Shown here piece after piece: positions 52,615-60,056 of a stretch of DNA of 64,000 nucleotides (its first letter is position 1; each line of letters starts with the position of its first letter). A model generated the notes under the pieces. The model did not search any database, had not been told where the DNA came from, and saw only the letters and a list, made by a program, of their open reading frames with translations. The DNA lies in contig CBDCGU010000003.1 of assembly GCA_965216945.1 (NCBI GenBank), positions 3,968,001-4,032,000 of the forward strand, read 5' to 3'. This stretch comes from DATHZQ01 sp965216945. GTDB taxonomy: Bacteria; Actinomycetota; Acidimicrobiia; Spongiisociales; UBA5794. The translations under genes and the position numbers were made by a program.

Positions 52615-53520
52615 TCAGTCCGCCAGATTACGAACGATGTTGATCGCCGCCGGCCCGAGGAGGATCACGAAGATCGCGGGGAAGATACAGATGACGAGCG
52701 GAAACACCATCTTCACGGGTGCGGCAAATGCCTTCTCCTGGGCCCGTTGCCGCCGCCGGGCACGCATCTCGTCTGCCTGCACTCGCAGCATCCGCCCGAC
52801 GCTCACACCGAAGGACTCGGCCTGGTTCATCGCCAGGATGAACGAGTTGAGGTCGTCCACGTCGGTGCGCTCCGCCATGCCGAGCATCGCCTCGTGTCGG
52901 CTCACACCCACACGCGTCTCCTGCAACATGCGGCCGAACTCGTCGCTCAACTCCCCCGGCACGTGCTCCACGACCCGACCGAGCGCCGCCTCGAACGACA
53001 TGCCGGCCTCGATCGATATCACCAGCAGATCGATGATGTCCGGAAGATCCCGCACGATGGCGTTGACCCGGTCCTGGATGCGGCGGTTGAGGATCTGATC
53101 GGGTCCGGCGAATCCGGCCACCGCACAGATCCCGAACAGCAGCACCGCTTGCATCCCGCTGACATAGCGGGAGAAGATTGCGTAGGCCACGACGGCGAGC
53201 ACGATCGCGATGACACGAACTGCGGCCCACGACGTCTCGTCCACCGTCGGATACCAGTTGGCACGGATCAGACGCTGTCTGGTGCGTGATGCCCACGCCT
53301 GTGGAGTGACCCGCATTCCCAACTGACCGAGGCGCTTGACCGCCGGGAGGATGGCCCGGTCGGCGAACCCTTGCTCCATGCGATCCCGCGGGCCACCGAT
53401 GTCGATGAGCCGGCGGTTGGTGGCGTGCCGGGCTCGCTGCATGCTCGAGCCCACCACGTAGGCGATGTACGACACCGCCAGGCCGGTGGTGATGACAGCG
53501 AGGAGGAGACCGCTATCCAC
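52615..53520 (-). CDS. tadC: Type II secretion system F-family protein TadC
   Basis: A 301-aa inner-membrane platform protein of the Tad pilus. The T2SSF domain at about 135-265 contains IIDLLVISIEAGMSFEAALG and GVSRHEAMLGMAERTDVDDL, then SFILAMNQAESFGVSVGRML. Flanking membrane helices are LLAVITTGLAVSYIAYVVG at the N-terminus and MVFPLVICIFPAIFVILLG at the end. Directly downstream of tadB (1-nt spacing). TadB and TadC form the base on which the ATPase acts. Confidence 0.93.
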   Translation of the reverse strand: MDSGLLLAVITTGLAVSYIAYVVGSSMQRARHATNRRLIDIGGPRDRMEQGFADRAILPAVKRLGQLGMRVTPQAWASRTRQRLIRANWYPTVDETSWAAVRVIAIVLAVVAYAIFSRYVSGMQAVLLFGICAVAGFAGPDQILNRRIQDRVNAIVRDLPDIIDLLVISIEAGMSFEAALGRVVEHVPGELSDEFGRMLQETRVGVSRHEAMLGMAERTDVDDLNSFILAMNQAESFGVSVGRMLRVQADEMRARRRQRAQEKAFAAPVKMVFPLVICIFPAIFVILLGPAAINIVRNLAD

Positions 53521-53521
53521 G

Positions 53522-54529
53522 TCACACCTCGATCTTGATGATGCGCGTCAGCCACACCATGCCGCCTACGAGCAAACCAAGAGCGATGACGATGGCGATC
53601 ACGCCGATCCGGCTGTCGAGCATCGGTTGGAGATAGTCCCGGTTGGTGCTGAAGAGCAGCAGGAACAGACCGAAAGGCAGCGCCGCAAGCAGGACGGCGG
53701 AAATCCGCCCTTCGGCGGTCAGTGCCCGCATCTCGCGACGTAGCCGGCCGCGTTGCAGGATCGTCTCGGAGGTCGTTTGCAGCACCTCCGCCAGGTTTCC
53801 ACCCACCTCACGCTGGATCGTGAATGCGAGCACCACCCAGTCGAAGTCGACCGACTCCATACGGCGGGCAGAATCTTGGAGGGCGTCCTTCACCGACCGA
53901 CCGAGCCGGATCTCGTTCAGCACACGCTGGAACTCCCGTCCCGTCGGCTGCGGTGCCTCCTGCGACACGGCCTCCAACGCCTGCTGCATCGAGTAGCCGG
54001 CACGCAGCGACGTTGCCAGCAAGTTCAGCGTGTCCGGCAGCTGATCCTCGAATCGGCGACGCTGGGTGGCGGCGACCGCCCCCACACTTGCGGCCGCCAC
54101 GGCGACCGCGACGAGGCCGAAGGCCACCGCGGTGACGAGGTTGCCGGTGATCAGCAACACGGCCAGCCCGACGAAGGCGGCGATGGCTACGGCGAGGACG
54201 ATCGCTTCACCGGGCCGGATGGCGATGTTGGCCTGCTCGAGGGCGGTCTCGATCTGCCCGAGCACACCTCGCCGCTCGGCAAGCCGCTCGGCGCGCACCA
54301 CGAATCGCCGCAGCACGCGCACTCGACCCAACCACCCCTCGTCCTGCCGACCACCGGTGTAGGGGCCGAGGCGTGCCTCGAGGTCGCGCTCGACCGACTG
54401 CGAACCGAAGACCACGCTCAACAGCAAGAACACACCGATCGCCGTGGCGACCACTGCGATGATGGCGAGCGTCCGGGTCAGGCCACCCACGCTCTCGGAA
54501 GCGGCAATCACGGCCGCGGCAACCATCAC
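53522..54529 (-). CDS. tadB: Type II secretion system F-family protein TadB
   Basis: A 335-aa membrane protein. The T2SSF domain has LPDTLNLLATSLRAGYSMQQ and ALEAVSQEAPQPTGREFQRV, then DWVVLAFTIQREVGGNLAEV. Helices are at the N-terminus (TLAIIAVVATAIGVFLLLSV), the middle (AIVLAVAIAAFVGLAVLLIT) and the end (IGVIAIVIALGLLVGGMVWL). GTG 54529 lies 7 bp after the tadA stop. Together with TadC it anchors the pilus machine. Confidence 0.93.
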   Translation of the reverse strand: MMVAAAVIAASESVGGLTRTLAIIAVVATAIGVFLLLSVVFGSQSVERDLEARLGPYTGGRQDEGWLGRVRVLRRFVVRAERLAERRGVLGQIETALEQANIAIRPGEAIVLAVAIAAFVGLAVLLITGNLVTAVAFGLVAVAVAAASVGAVAATQRRRFEDQLPDTLNLLATSLRAGYSMQQALEAVSQEAPQPTGREFQRVLNEIRLGRSVKDALQDSARRMESVDFDWVVLAFTIQREVGGNLAEVLQTTSETILQRGRLRREMRALTAEGRISAVLLAALPFGLFLLLFSTNRDYLQPMLDSRIGVIAIVIALGLLVGGMVWLTRIIKIEV

Positions 54530-54536
54530 GGCGGCC

Positions 54537-55892
54537 TCAGCGGACCCGGCTCTCGAACGGCTCCGGCTCGAACAGCTCGGGCGCCAGCGTGACGCCGCTC
54601 TGCTCGAGCGTTTCGGAGAAGCGGGGGCGGAATCCCGTCGCCTTCAGGCGGCCCAGATAGCGCCCGTCCTCGTCGATGCCCATGCCGTAGTCGAACAGGA
54701 ACAGGTCGTTGGTGGTCACGACGTCCCCTTCCATGCCCAGCACTTCGGTGACGTGCGTCACTCGACGCGTGCCGTCCTTGAGCCGGTGGAGGTGGACGAT
54801 GAGATCGACCGCCGATGCGATCTGCTCGCGGATCGCCCGCACCGGGAGATCCATCCCGGCCATGAGCACCATCGTCTCGATACGAGCCAAGGTGTCCCGA
54901 GGCGAGTTGGAGTGGATCGTGGTCAGGGAGCCATCATGTCCGGTGTTCATCGCCTGGAGCATGTCGAGGGCCTCCCCGCCACGAGCCTCACCGACGATGA
55001 TGCGGTCGGGTCGCATGCGCAACGAGTTGCGAACGAGGTCGCGGATCGTCACGGCACCCTTGCCCTCGAGGTTCGGCGGACGGTACTCCATGCCGAGGAC
55101 ATGAACCTGGTTGAGGCGGAGCTCGGCGGCGTCCTCGATCGTGACGATGCGCTCGTTGTCCGGGATGAAGCTGGACAGCACGTTGAGCATCGTCGTCTTC
55201 CCGGAGCCGGTCGAGCCGCTCACGATGAGGTTGATGCGACCGAGCACACAACGCCGTAAGAAGCCGGCCACCTGGGCGGTCACGGTCCCGTTTTGGATGA
55301 GATCGTCCACGGTGAACGGATCCACAGAGAACTTCCGGATCGTCAGGAACGGCCCGCCGATGGCGAGAGGGTGCACCACTGCGTTGACACGGGACCCATC
55401 GGGCAGGCGGGCATCGACCATCGGCGTCGACTCGTCGATGCGGCGGCCTACCTGGCCCACGATCTTCTCGATGATGCGGGCGACGTGGGTGCCGTCGACA
55501 AAACGAGTGTCGGTGAGGTGGAGAATGCCGTGCCGCTCAACCCACACCTGGTGGGGGCCGTTGACCATCACCTCGTTCACGGTCGGATCGGTGAGGTACG
55601 GATCGATCGGCCCGTAACCGAGCACGTCGTCTGCGATCTCCTGCAGCAGGGCCAGCCTGTCGGGACGCGCCAGCGGCACGGACTCTTCCTGATCCAGCGC
55701 CCACTCGAGCATCTCCATGACCCGGAGCTTGAGTTCGGCGTCGCTGAGCTGGCTGTCGTAGAGCGTGGGTCCGAGACCCTCGACGACCTTGTAGTGGAGC
55801 CTGCGCCGCAGATCCTGGCGAGCCTCTTCGCGCTGGCCCTCGATCGTGCTGTCGGCAGCCCTCGCTGCCCGAACTCTGTCGGCAAGGCTCAT
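54537..55892 (-). CDS. tadA: Tad pilus assembly ATPase (CpaF/TadA family)
   Basis: A 451-aa secretion ATPase. The N-terminal domain carries VEGLGPTLYDSQLSDAELKL and DDVLGYGPIDPYLTDPTVNE, then VMVNGPHQVWVERHG. Catalytic core: Walker A LIVSGSTGSGKTTMLNVLSS, Asp box VTIEDAAELRLNQVHVLGME, Walker B RMRPDRIIVGEARGGEALDM and His box. It hydrolyses ATP to drive Flp pilus extension (and perhaps retraction, since no separate retraction ATPase is seen). Lies 34 bp after cpaE. Confidence 0.95.
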   Translation of the reverse strand: MSLADRVRAARAADSTIEGQREEARQDLRRRLHYKVVEGLGPTLYDSQLSDAELKLRVMEMLEWALDQEESVPLARPDRLALLQEIADDVLGYGPIDPYLTDPTVNEVMVNGPHQVWVERHGILHLTDTRFVDGTHVARIIEKIVGQVGRRIDESTPMVDARLPDGSRVNAVVHPLAIGGPFLTIRKFSVDPFTVDDLIQNGTVTAQVAGFLRRCVLGRINLIVSGSTGSGKTTMLNVLSSFIPDNERIVTIEDAAELRLNQVHVLGMEYRPPNLEGKGAVTIRDLVRNSLRMRPDRIIVGEARGGEALDMLQAMNTGHDGSLTTIHSNSPRDTLARIETMVLMAGMDLPVRAIREQIASAVDLIVHLHRLKDGTRRVTHVTEVLGMEGDVVTTNDLFLFDYGMGIDEDGRYLGRLKATGFRPRFSETLEQSGVTLAPELFEPEPFESRVR

Positions 55893-55926
55893 ATGGTCAC
55901 CTCGTACGTGTCATCGGTCGCCGTCG

Positions 55927-57108
55927 TCATCGATTGAAACGGCGAGACTTGGTGCCGTCCTCCTCCACGGCCGGATCGTCGAACACCAATCGGGCGACGT
56001 TGCGGAAGTCGCGAGCCACTCGCGATCGGGCGTTGAGCTCAACGACGGGAACACCCTCGTTGACCGCTCGCGGCACCAGCTTGTCCGACACGACGGCGGC
56101 CTCGACCTCGAGGCCCAGCGAGCGTTCCATCTCCCCCACGTCCAGCCTCGCCTTGGAGTTGTGACGGTTCAAGACGAGCTTGATCTTCTCGAACGGGAAC
56201 TTGATGAGCTGCAACGTGTCGAGCGCCAGCTTGGCGTTCTTGACGCTGGGCAAATCCATGTCAACGACGAGCAAGACGGCGTCCGAGCGCTCGAGGATGG
56301 AGAGCACGGGCTCGTCGAGGAATGGAGCGGTGTCGATCACGATGTAGTCGAACATGCGCCGCAGCATGCCGAGGGTCCGCACGACGACGGGTGTGGACAC
56401 CTCGTCGGCCAGGGCCGGTTCGAGCGGTGCGGCGAGCACCCGCAGACCGCTGGAGGCGTGCCGTGCCAGGAGGCTGCCGAGCAACTCCTCGTCGAGCTTC
56501 TCGATGTCGCGGGCAGCGTCGACGATGGTGTGTTTGGGATCGACCCGCAGTGCGATGCAGACATCGCCGAACTGCAGATCGGCATCCAGAATGACCACAC
56601 GGTCGGGCTCACTCCATTCGGCGAGCGAGACGCCGACGTTCGTCGCCGTGACGGTCTTCCCGGCGCCACCCTTGGGCGACATGACGGTGACCACCTTGCC
56701 GATACGGGGCCGCCAGTCCTTGGCGATCTCTCCCTGATCGATGCTCTGTGCGACGAGTACCAGCGACTCCGCCAGCTTGGACTCGGTCAGCGGCATCTCG
56801 ATGACGTCCTTGACGCCGAGCCGCATGGCAGTGCGCAGGACATCGGTCGTCAGCTCGTCCGTGGCCAGCACGACCGGCAGCGAGGGACGCAGCTCGAACA
56901 GCATGCGCACATCCCGGACGCTCTCCGAGGACCCGAATGTGGGCCCGAGGATCGCGATCTGGATGCCCTCCTCGACCAACCGTCGCTGCCCATCGCTCAT
57001 GTTGCGCGCCGTGTAGACCGTGTGCTCGTTGAGCAGTCCTTTCGTGTCGTCGACGAACCCGTCGTCGGCGTCGACGAGGAGAATCGACCACGTATCCTCA
57101 GCTGCCAC
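55927..57108 (-). CDS. CpaE/TadZ-like pilus localisation protein (receiver-like plus MinD-type ATPase)
   Basis: A 393-aa protein. Residues 1-120 are a CheY-like pseudo-receiver (SILLVDADDGFVDDTKGLLN), and residues 135-385 a MinD/ParA ATPase with deviant Walker A VTVMSPKGGAGKTVTATNVG, DRVVILDADLQFGDVCIALR and FDYIVIDTAPFLDEPVLSI. TadZ/CpaE places the Tad machine in the cell. The frame is open upstream, but GTG 57108 has a GGAGG site 5 nt away and overlaps the cpaB stop by 11 nt, so it is the likely start. Confidence 0.92.
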   Translation of the reverse strand: MAAEDTWSILLVDADDGFVDDTKGLLNEHTVYTARNMSDGQRRLVEEGIQIAILGPTFGSSESVRDVRMLFELRPSLPVVLATDELTTDVLRTAMRLGVKDVIEMPLTESKLAESLVLVAQSIDQGEIAKDWRPRIGKVVTVMSPKGGAGKTVTATNVGVSLAEWSEPDRVVILDADLQFGDVCIALRVDPKHTIVDAARDIEKLDEELLGSLLARHASSGLRVLAAPLEPALADEVSTPVVVRTLGMLRRMFDYIVIDTAPFLDEPVLSILERSDAVLLVVDMDLPSVKNAKLALDTLQLIKFPFEKIKLVLNRHNSKARLDVGEMERSLGLEVEAAVVSDKLVPRAVNEGVPVVELNARSRVARDFRNVARLVFDDPAVEEDGTKSRRFNR

Positions 57109-58129
57109 CGAGGGCCTCCAATTGCTCTCGGATCCGGTCCACGAACCCGAAGATATCGTCGACCGTGACTCCAGACGCAGCAAATTCGCTGTATTCACCC
57201 TCCGATGGCAGCAACGACAGCGACAGCGTCGCCCGCTGACGCACGAATTCGATGATCTCCGCCTCGGTCGGCGTCACCTCAAGCACGACGTCCTCTTCGC
57301 CGGTGAGCTCGTCGGCATCGTCCAGTGCACCGGGGTTGTCGCGGGTCTCGGGGCCATATGCGATGACGACGAGATCCTGCAGGATCGTCTGGGTGAAGTC
57401 CACGGAGTCGGGCAGCGAATTCGCATACTGGCTCAACGGATCGGGTGGGGCTTCCACGACGATCGGGTTGCCTTCTTCGTCCTGGATGACCTGTGTGGCC
57501 GAACCGCCGCCGAGCAGACCGGACAGGTCGGCACTGGCGAGGATCAGCTCACGGGTGTCCGGATTGGCGAGCAAGTCGTTCAGCGACGTGACGTCCAGGT
57601 TGAACGTCGCCAGCAGATTGACACGGTCCCCCGGCCGGATGAAGCCTCCGACGGCTCCGGTGTTGCCGGGACTGATGGCAATCGCCACCTTGCCCTGAGG
57701 GATGTCGGCCGACAGCGTCGAGAGATTGAGCTCGGCGGGAGCGACGAACATGTCGCTCGTGATGAGCTGCCCGGCGCTGATGGGACCGGCCGCCACCGAT
57801 CCGCTCAGCAGCGCATCCAGGTCGGACGGGTTGTCGTCGCAAACCGCAAAGTCGACATCGCTGCCCTCACGGTTGGCCGGACCGGTGCACAGGATCGTCG
57901 AACCCTCGAAGACCACGGACTCGGAGAGCGCCGTCGACTCGGCGATGGAGCCTCGCGCCGACTCACCATCGTCGCCGGTCTCGACGAACGTCGTGGCGCG
58001 GAAGACGACGACCTCGGAGATGTCGGCGCGGACGTTGCCCTCGACATCGTTGAGGTACTGCCACACGGAGAACGCGGCGAGGCCGGCCAGCAGAAGCGAC
58101 ACGATCAGGACGACGGCCCGCCTGCTCAT
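57098..58129 (-). CDS. cpaB: Flp pilus assembly protein CpaB/RcpC
   Basis: A 343-aa protein with one N-terminal membrane anchor (VVLIVSLLLAGLAAFSVWQY). A SAF domain (AAGPISAGQLITSDMFVAPA) is followed by a RcpC-type domain (PQGKVAIAISPGNTGAVGGF, then RPGDRVNLLATFNLDV) and an acidic C-terminal part. CpaB/RcpC works on the outer side of the membrane in Tad pilus assembly. First gene of the minus-strand Tad operon. rpsA lies 83 bp upstream on the same strand. Confidence 0.9.
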   Translation of the reverse strand: MSRRAVVLIVSLLLAGLAAFSVWQYLNDVEGNVRADISEVVVFRATTFVETGDDGESARGSIAESTALSESVVFEGSTILCTGPANREGSDVDFAVCDDNPSDLDALLSGSVAAGPISAGQLITSDMFVAPAELNLSTLSADIPQGKVAIAISPGNTGAVGGFIRPGDRVNLLATFNLDVTSLNDLLANPDTRELILASADLSGLLGGGSATQVIQDEEGNPIVVEAPPDPLSQYANSLPDSVDFTQTILQDLVVIAYGPETRDNPGALDDADELTGEEDVVLEVTPTEAEIIEFVRQRATLSLSLLPSEGEYSEFAASGVTVDDIFGFVDRIREQLEALGGS

Positions 58130-58212
58130 CTACGCCCCCCTCTGAACGTGGCCCATGTGCTGCGGCAGCAGCAGACAGCCTTGCACGTCATCCGCCCAGA
58201 AACAACCACTGG

Positions 58213-59886
58213 TCACTTGCGGCCGATGCCGCGTTCCTTGAGCTCCTGGAGGATGGCCTCGAGCGATGCATCGGCGTTGAACGACGGTGCCGCCTCCGTG
58301 GCCTCTTCCTCCCGCTGGAACTCCCGTCGCCGAGGCGCAGACTCCCGGCGGCGATCCGTCCATTGCGAGCGCTCCTCCCATTCGGGCAACGCTTGCTTGA
58401 TGGACAGGCTGACCCTGCGGCGATCCGGATCGATCTCCGTCACCTTCACCCTGACGGCTTGTCCAATCGACAACTCGAGCTCGGGACTGTCGACGTGGTG
58501 AATCGCGATCTCGGACACGTGAACCAGACCCTCCACGCCGTCCCCGACCGACACGAACGCACCGAACGGGACGGTCTTGGTGACCTTGCCCTCGATGATC
58601 GTGCCCGGCTCGACCTCGCGGGCGAAGGTGTCCCACGGGTCCTCCTGCGTCTGGCGGATCGAGAGCGAGATGCGCTCGCGATCTCGGTCGACCTCGAGCA
58701 CGCGCACCTTGACCTTGTCGCCGACGGTCACGATCTCGCTCGGATGCGAGACGTGCTGCCACGACAGCTCGGAGACGTGGACGAGACCGTCCATACCGCC
58801 GAGATCGACAAAGGCCCCGAAGTTGACGACAGACGAGACCGTGCCGTCCCGCACGTCGCCCGGCTGCAGGTCGGAGAGGAATGCCTGCCGCTGCTCGGCC
58901 TGGGCTTCCTCGAGATAGGCACGGCGCGACAGCACGACGTTGTTGCGATTGCGGTCGAGCTCGATGACCTTGGCCTCGATCACCTCACCCACGAACGGAT
59001 TGAGATCACGCACGCGGCGCAGGTCCACGAGCGATGCCGGAAGGAACCCCCGCAGCCCGATGTCCACGATCAGGCCACCCTTGACGACTTCGATGACGGG
59101 ACCGCTCACGGTGCCGCCTTCGGTCATCACCCGCTCGATCCTGCCCCATGCACGCTCGTACTGGGCCCGTTTCTTCGAGAGGACGAGACGGCCCGACTCA
59201 TCCTCTTTCTGCATGACGAGCGCCTCGATCTTGTCGCCCACCGAGACGACGTCCGACGGGTTGGCGCTGTTACGGATCGACAGCTCGTTGGCGGGCACCA
59301 CGCCCTCGGACTTGTAGCCGATGTCGATGAGCGCCTCGTCGGGATCGACCCGAACGACGGTGCCGGCGACGATGTCGCCTTCCTTGAAGTCGAACACGGT
59401 GCGGTCGACGGCCTCGGCGAAGTCGTCGGCGGACAGCTCGTCGGCGACCTCCCCGATGTCGGTCGGCGCCGTGATCGCCGGGCGCTCTCCAGGATCCGGT
59501 CGGTCCAGATCCACGGCGTGCGTCTCGGCGGCGGCCTCGATCACGGGCGGTGCCTCGGCGGGCGCCGCTGATTCGGCCGCTGGTTCGGCCGCTGGTTCAG
59601 CGGACACGGGCTCCTCGACCTCGGGTGCTTCGGCAGTGGGAGCCACTGCGGCAGCCGGGGTCGTCGCCTCCTCGGCGGCCGGCTCGACGGCAGCGCTCGC
59701 CGTCGTGGTCCCCTCGACGGCGGCCTCCGCCACGGCGGCCGGCTCATCCGGCACGGTTGTGGTTTCGGCTTCGGCTGCAGCGCCGGTCTCCTCCGGGACC
59801 GTAGTTTCGGCCGCTGCGGTGGAGGCTTGTTCCTCCGACTCGCTTATACCGGAAGCGGCCGCTTCCGTCTCATTCTCGATGGCCAT
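58213..59886 (-). CDS. rpsA: 30S ribosomal protein S1 with long low-complexity N-terminal extension
   Basis: A 557-aa protein. From about residue 165 there are four S1 RNA-binding domains (FKEGDIVAGTVVRVDPDEAL, GGTVSGPVIEVVKGGLIVDI, PGDVRDGTVSSVVNFGAFVD and PGTIIEGKVTKTVPFGAFVS), as in other actinobacterial S1 proteins, followed by a charged tail. The first ~160 residues are almost only Ala, Glu, Thr, Pro and Val. This is an unusually long acidic, probably disordered extension. It holds mRNA on the small ribosomal subunit. polA lies upstream on the same strand, but coaE is not adjacent. Confidence 0.95.
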   Translation of the reverse strand: MAIENETEAAASGISESEEQASTAAAETTVPEETGAAAEAETTTVPDEPAAVAEAAVEGTTTASAAVEPAAEEATTPAAAVAPTAEAPEVEEPVSAEPAAEPAAESAAPAEAPPVIEAAAETHAVDLDRPDPGERPAITAPTDIGEVADELSADDFAEAVDRTVFDFKEGDIVAGTVVRVDPDEALIDIGYKSEGVVPANELSIRNSANPSDVVSVGDKIEALVMQKEDESGRLVLSKKRAQYERAWGRIERVMTEGGTVSGPVIEVVKGGLIVDIGLRGFLPASLVDLRRVRDLNPFVGEVIEAKVIELDRNRNNVVLSRRAYLEEAQAEQRQAFLSDLQPGDVRDGTVSSVVNFGAFVDLGGMDGLVHVSELSWQHVSHPSEIVTVGDKVKVRVLEVDRDRERISLSIRQTQEDPWDTFAREVEPGTIIEGKVTKTVPFGAFVSVGDGVEGLVHVSEIAIHHVDSPELELSIGQAVRVKVTEIDPDRRRVSLSIKQALPEWEERSQWTDRRRESAPRRREFQREEEATEAAPSFNADASLEAILQELKERGIGRK

Positions 59887-60056
59887 GCGACGACATCAAC
59901 TCCTTGAACAACATGGATTGCCGCCGAGCGCGAACGGATCGCGTCGGAGCACCGCCAGCGTAACAGGTCTCGCCCTGCGGGGAATCCCGTTTTACCGTTC
60001 GCCCGGCACGACGGATGCCGCGTCTCGTCCAACAGGAGACGTCGTCGGATGCAGCA

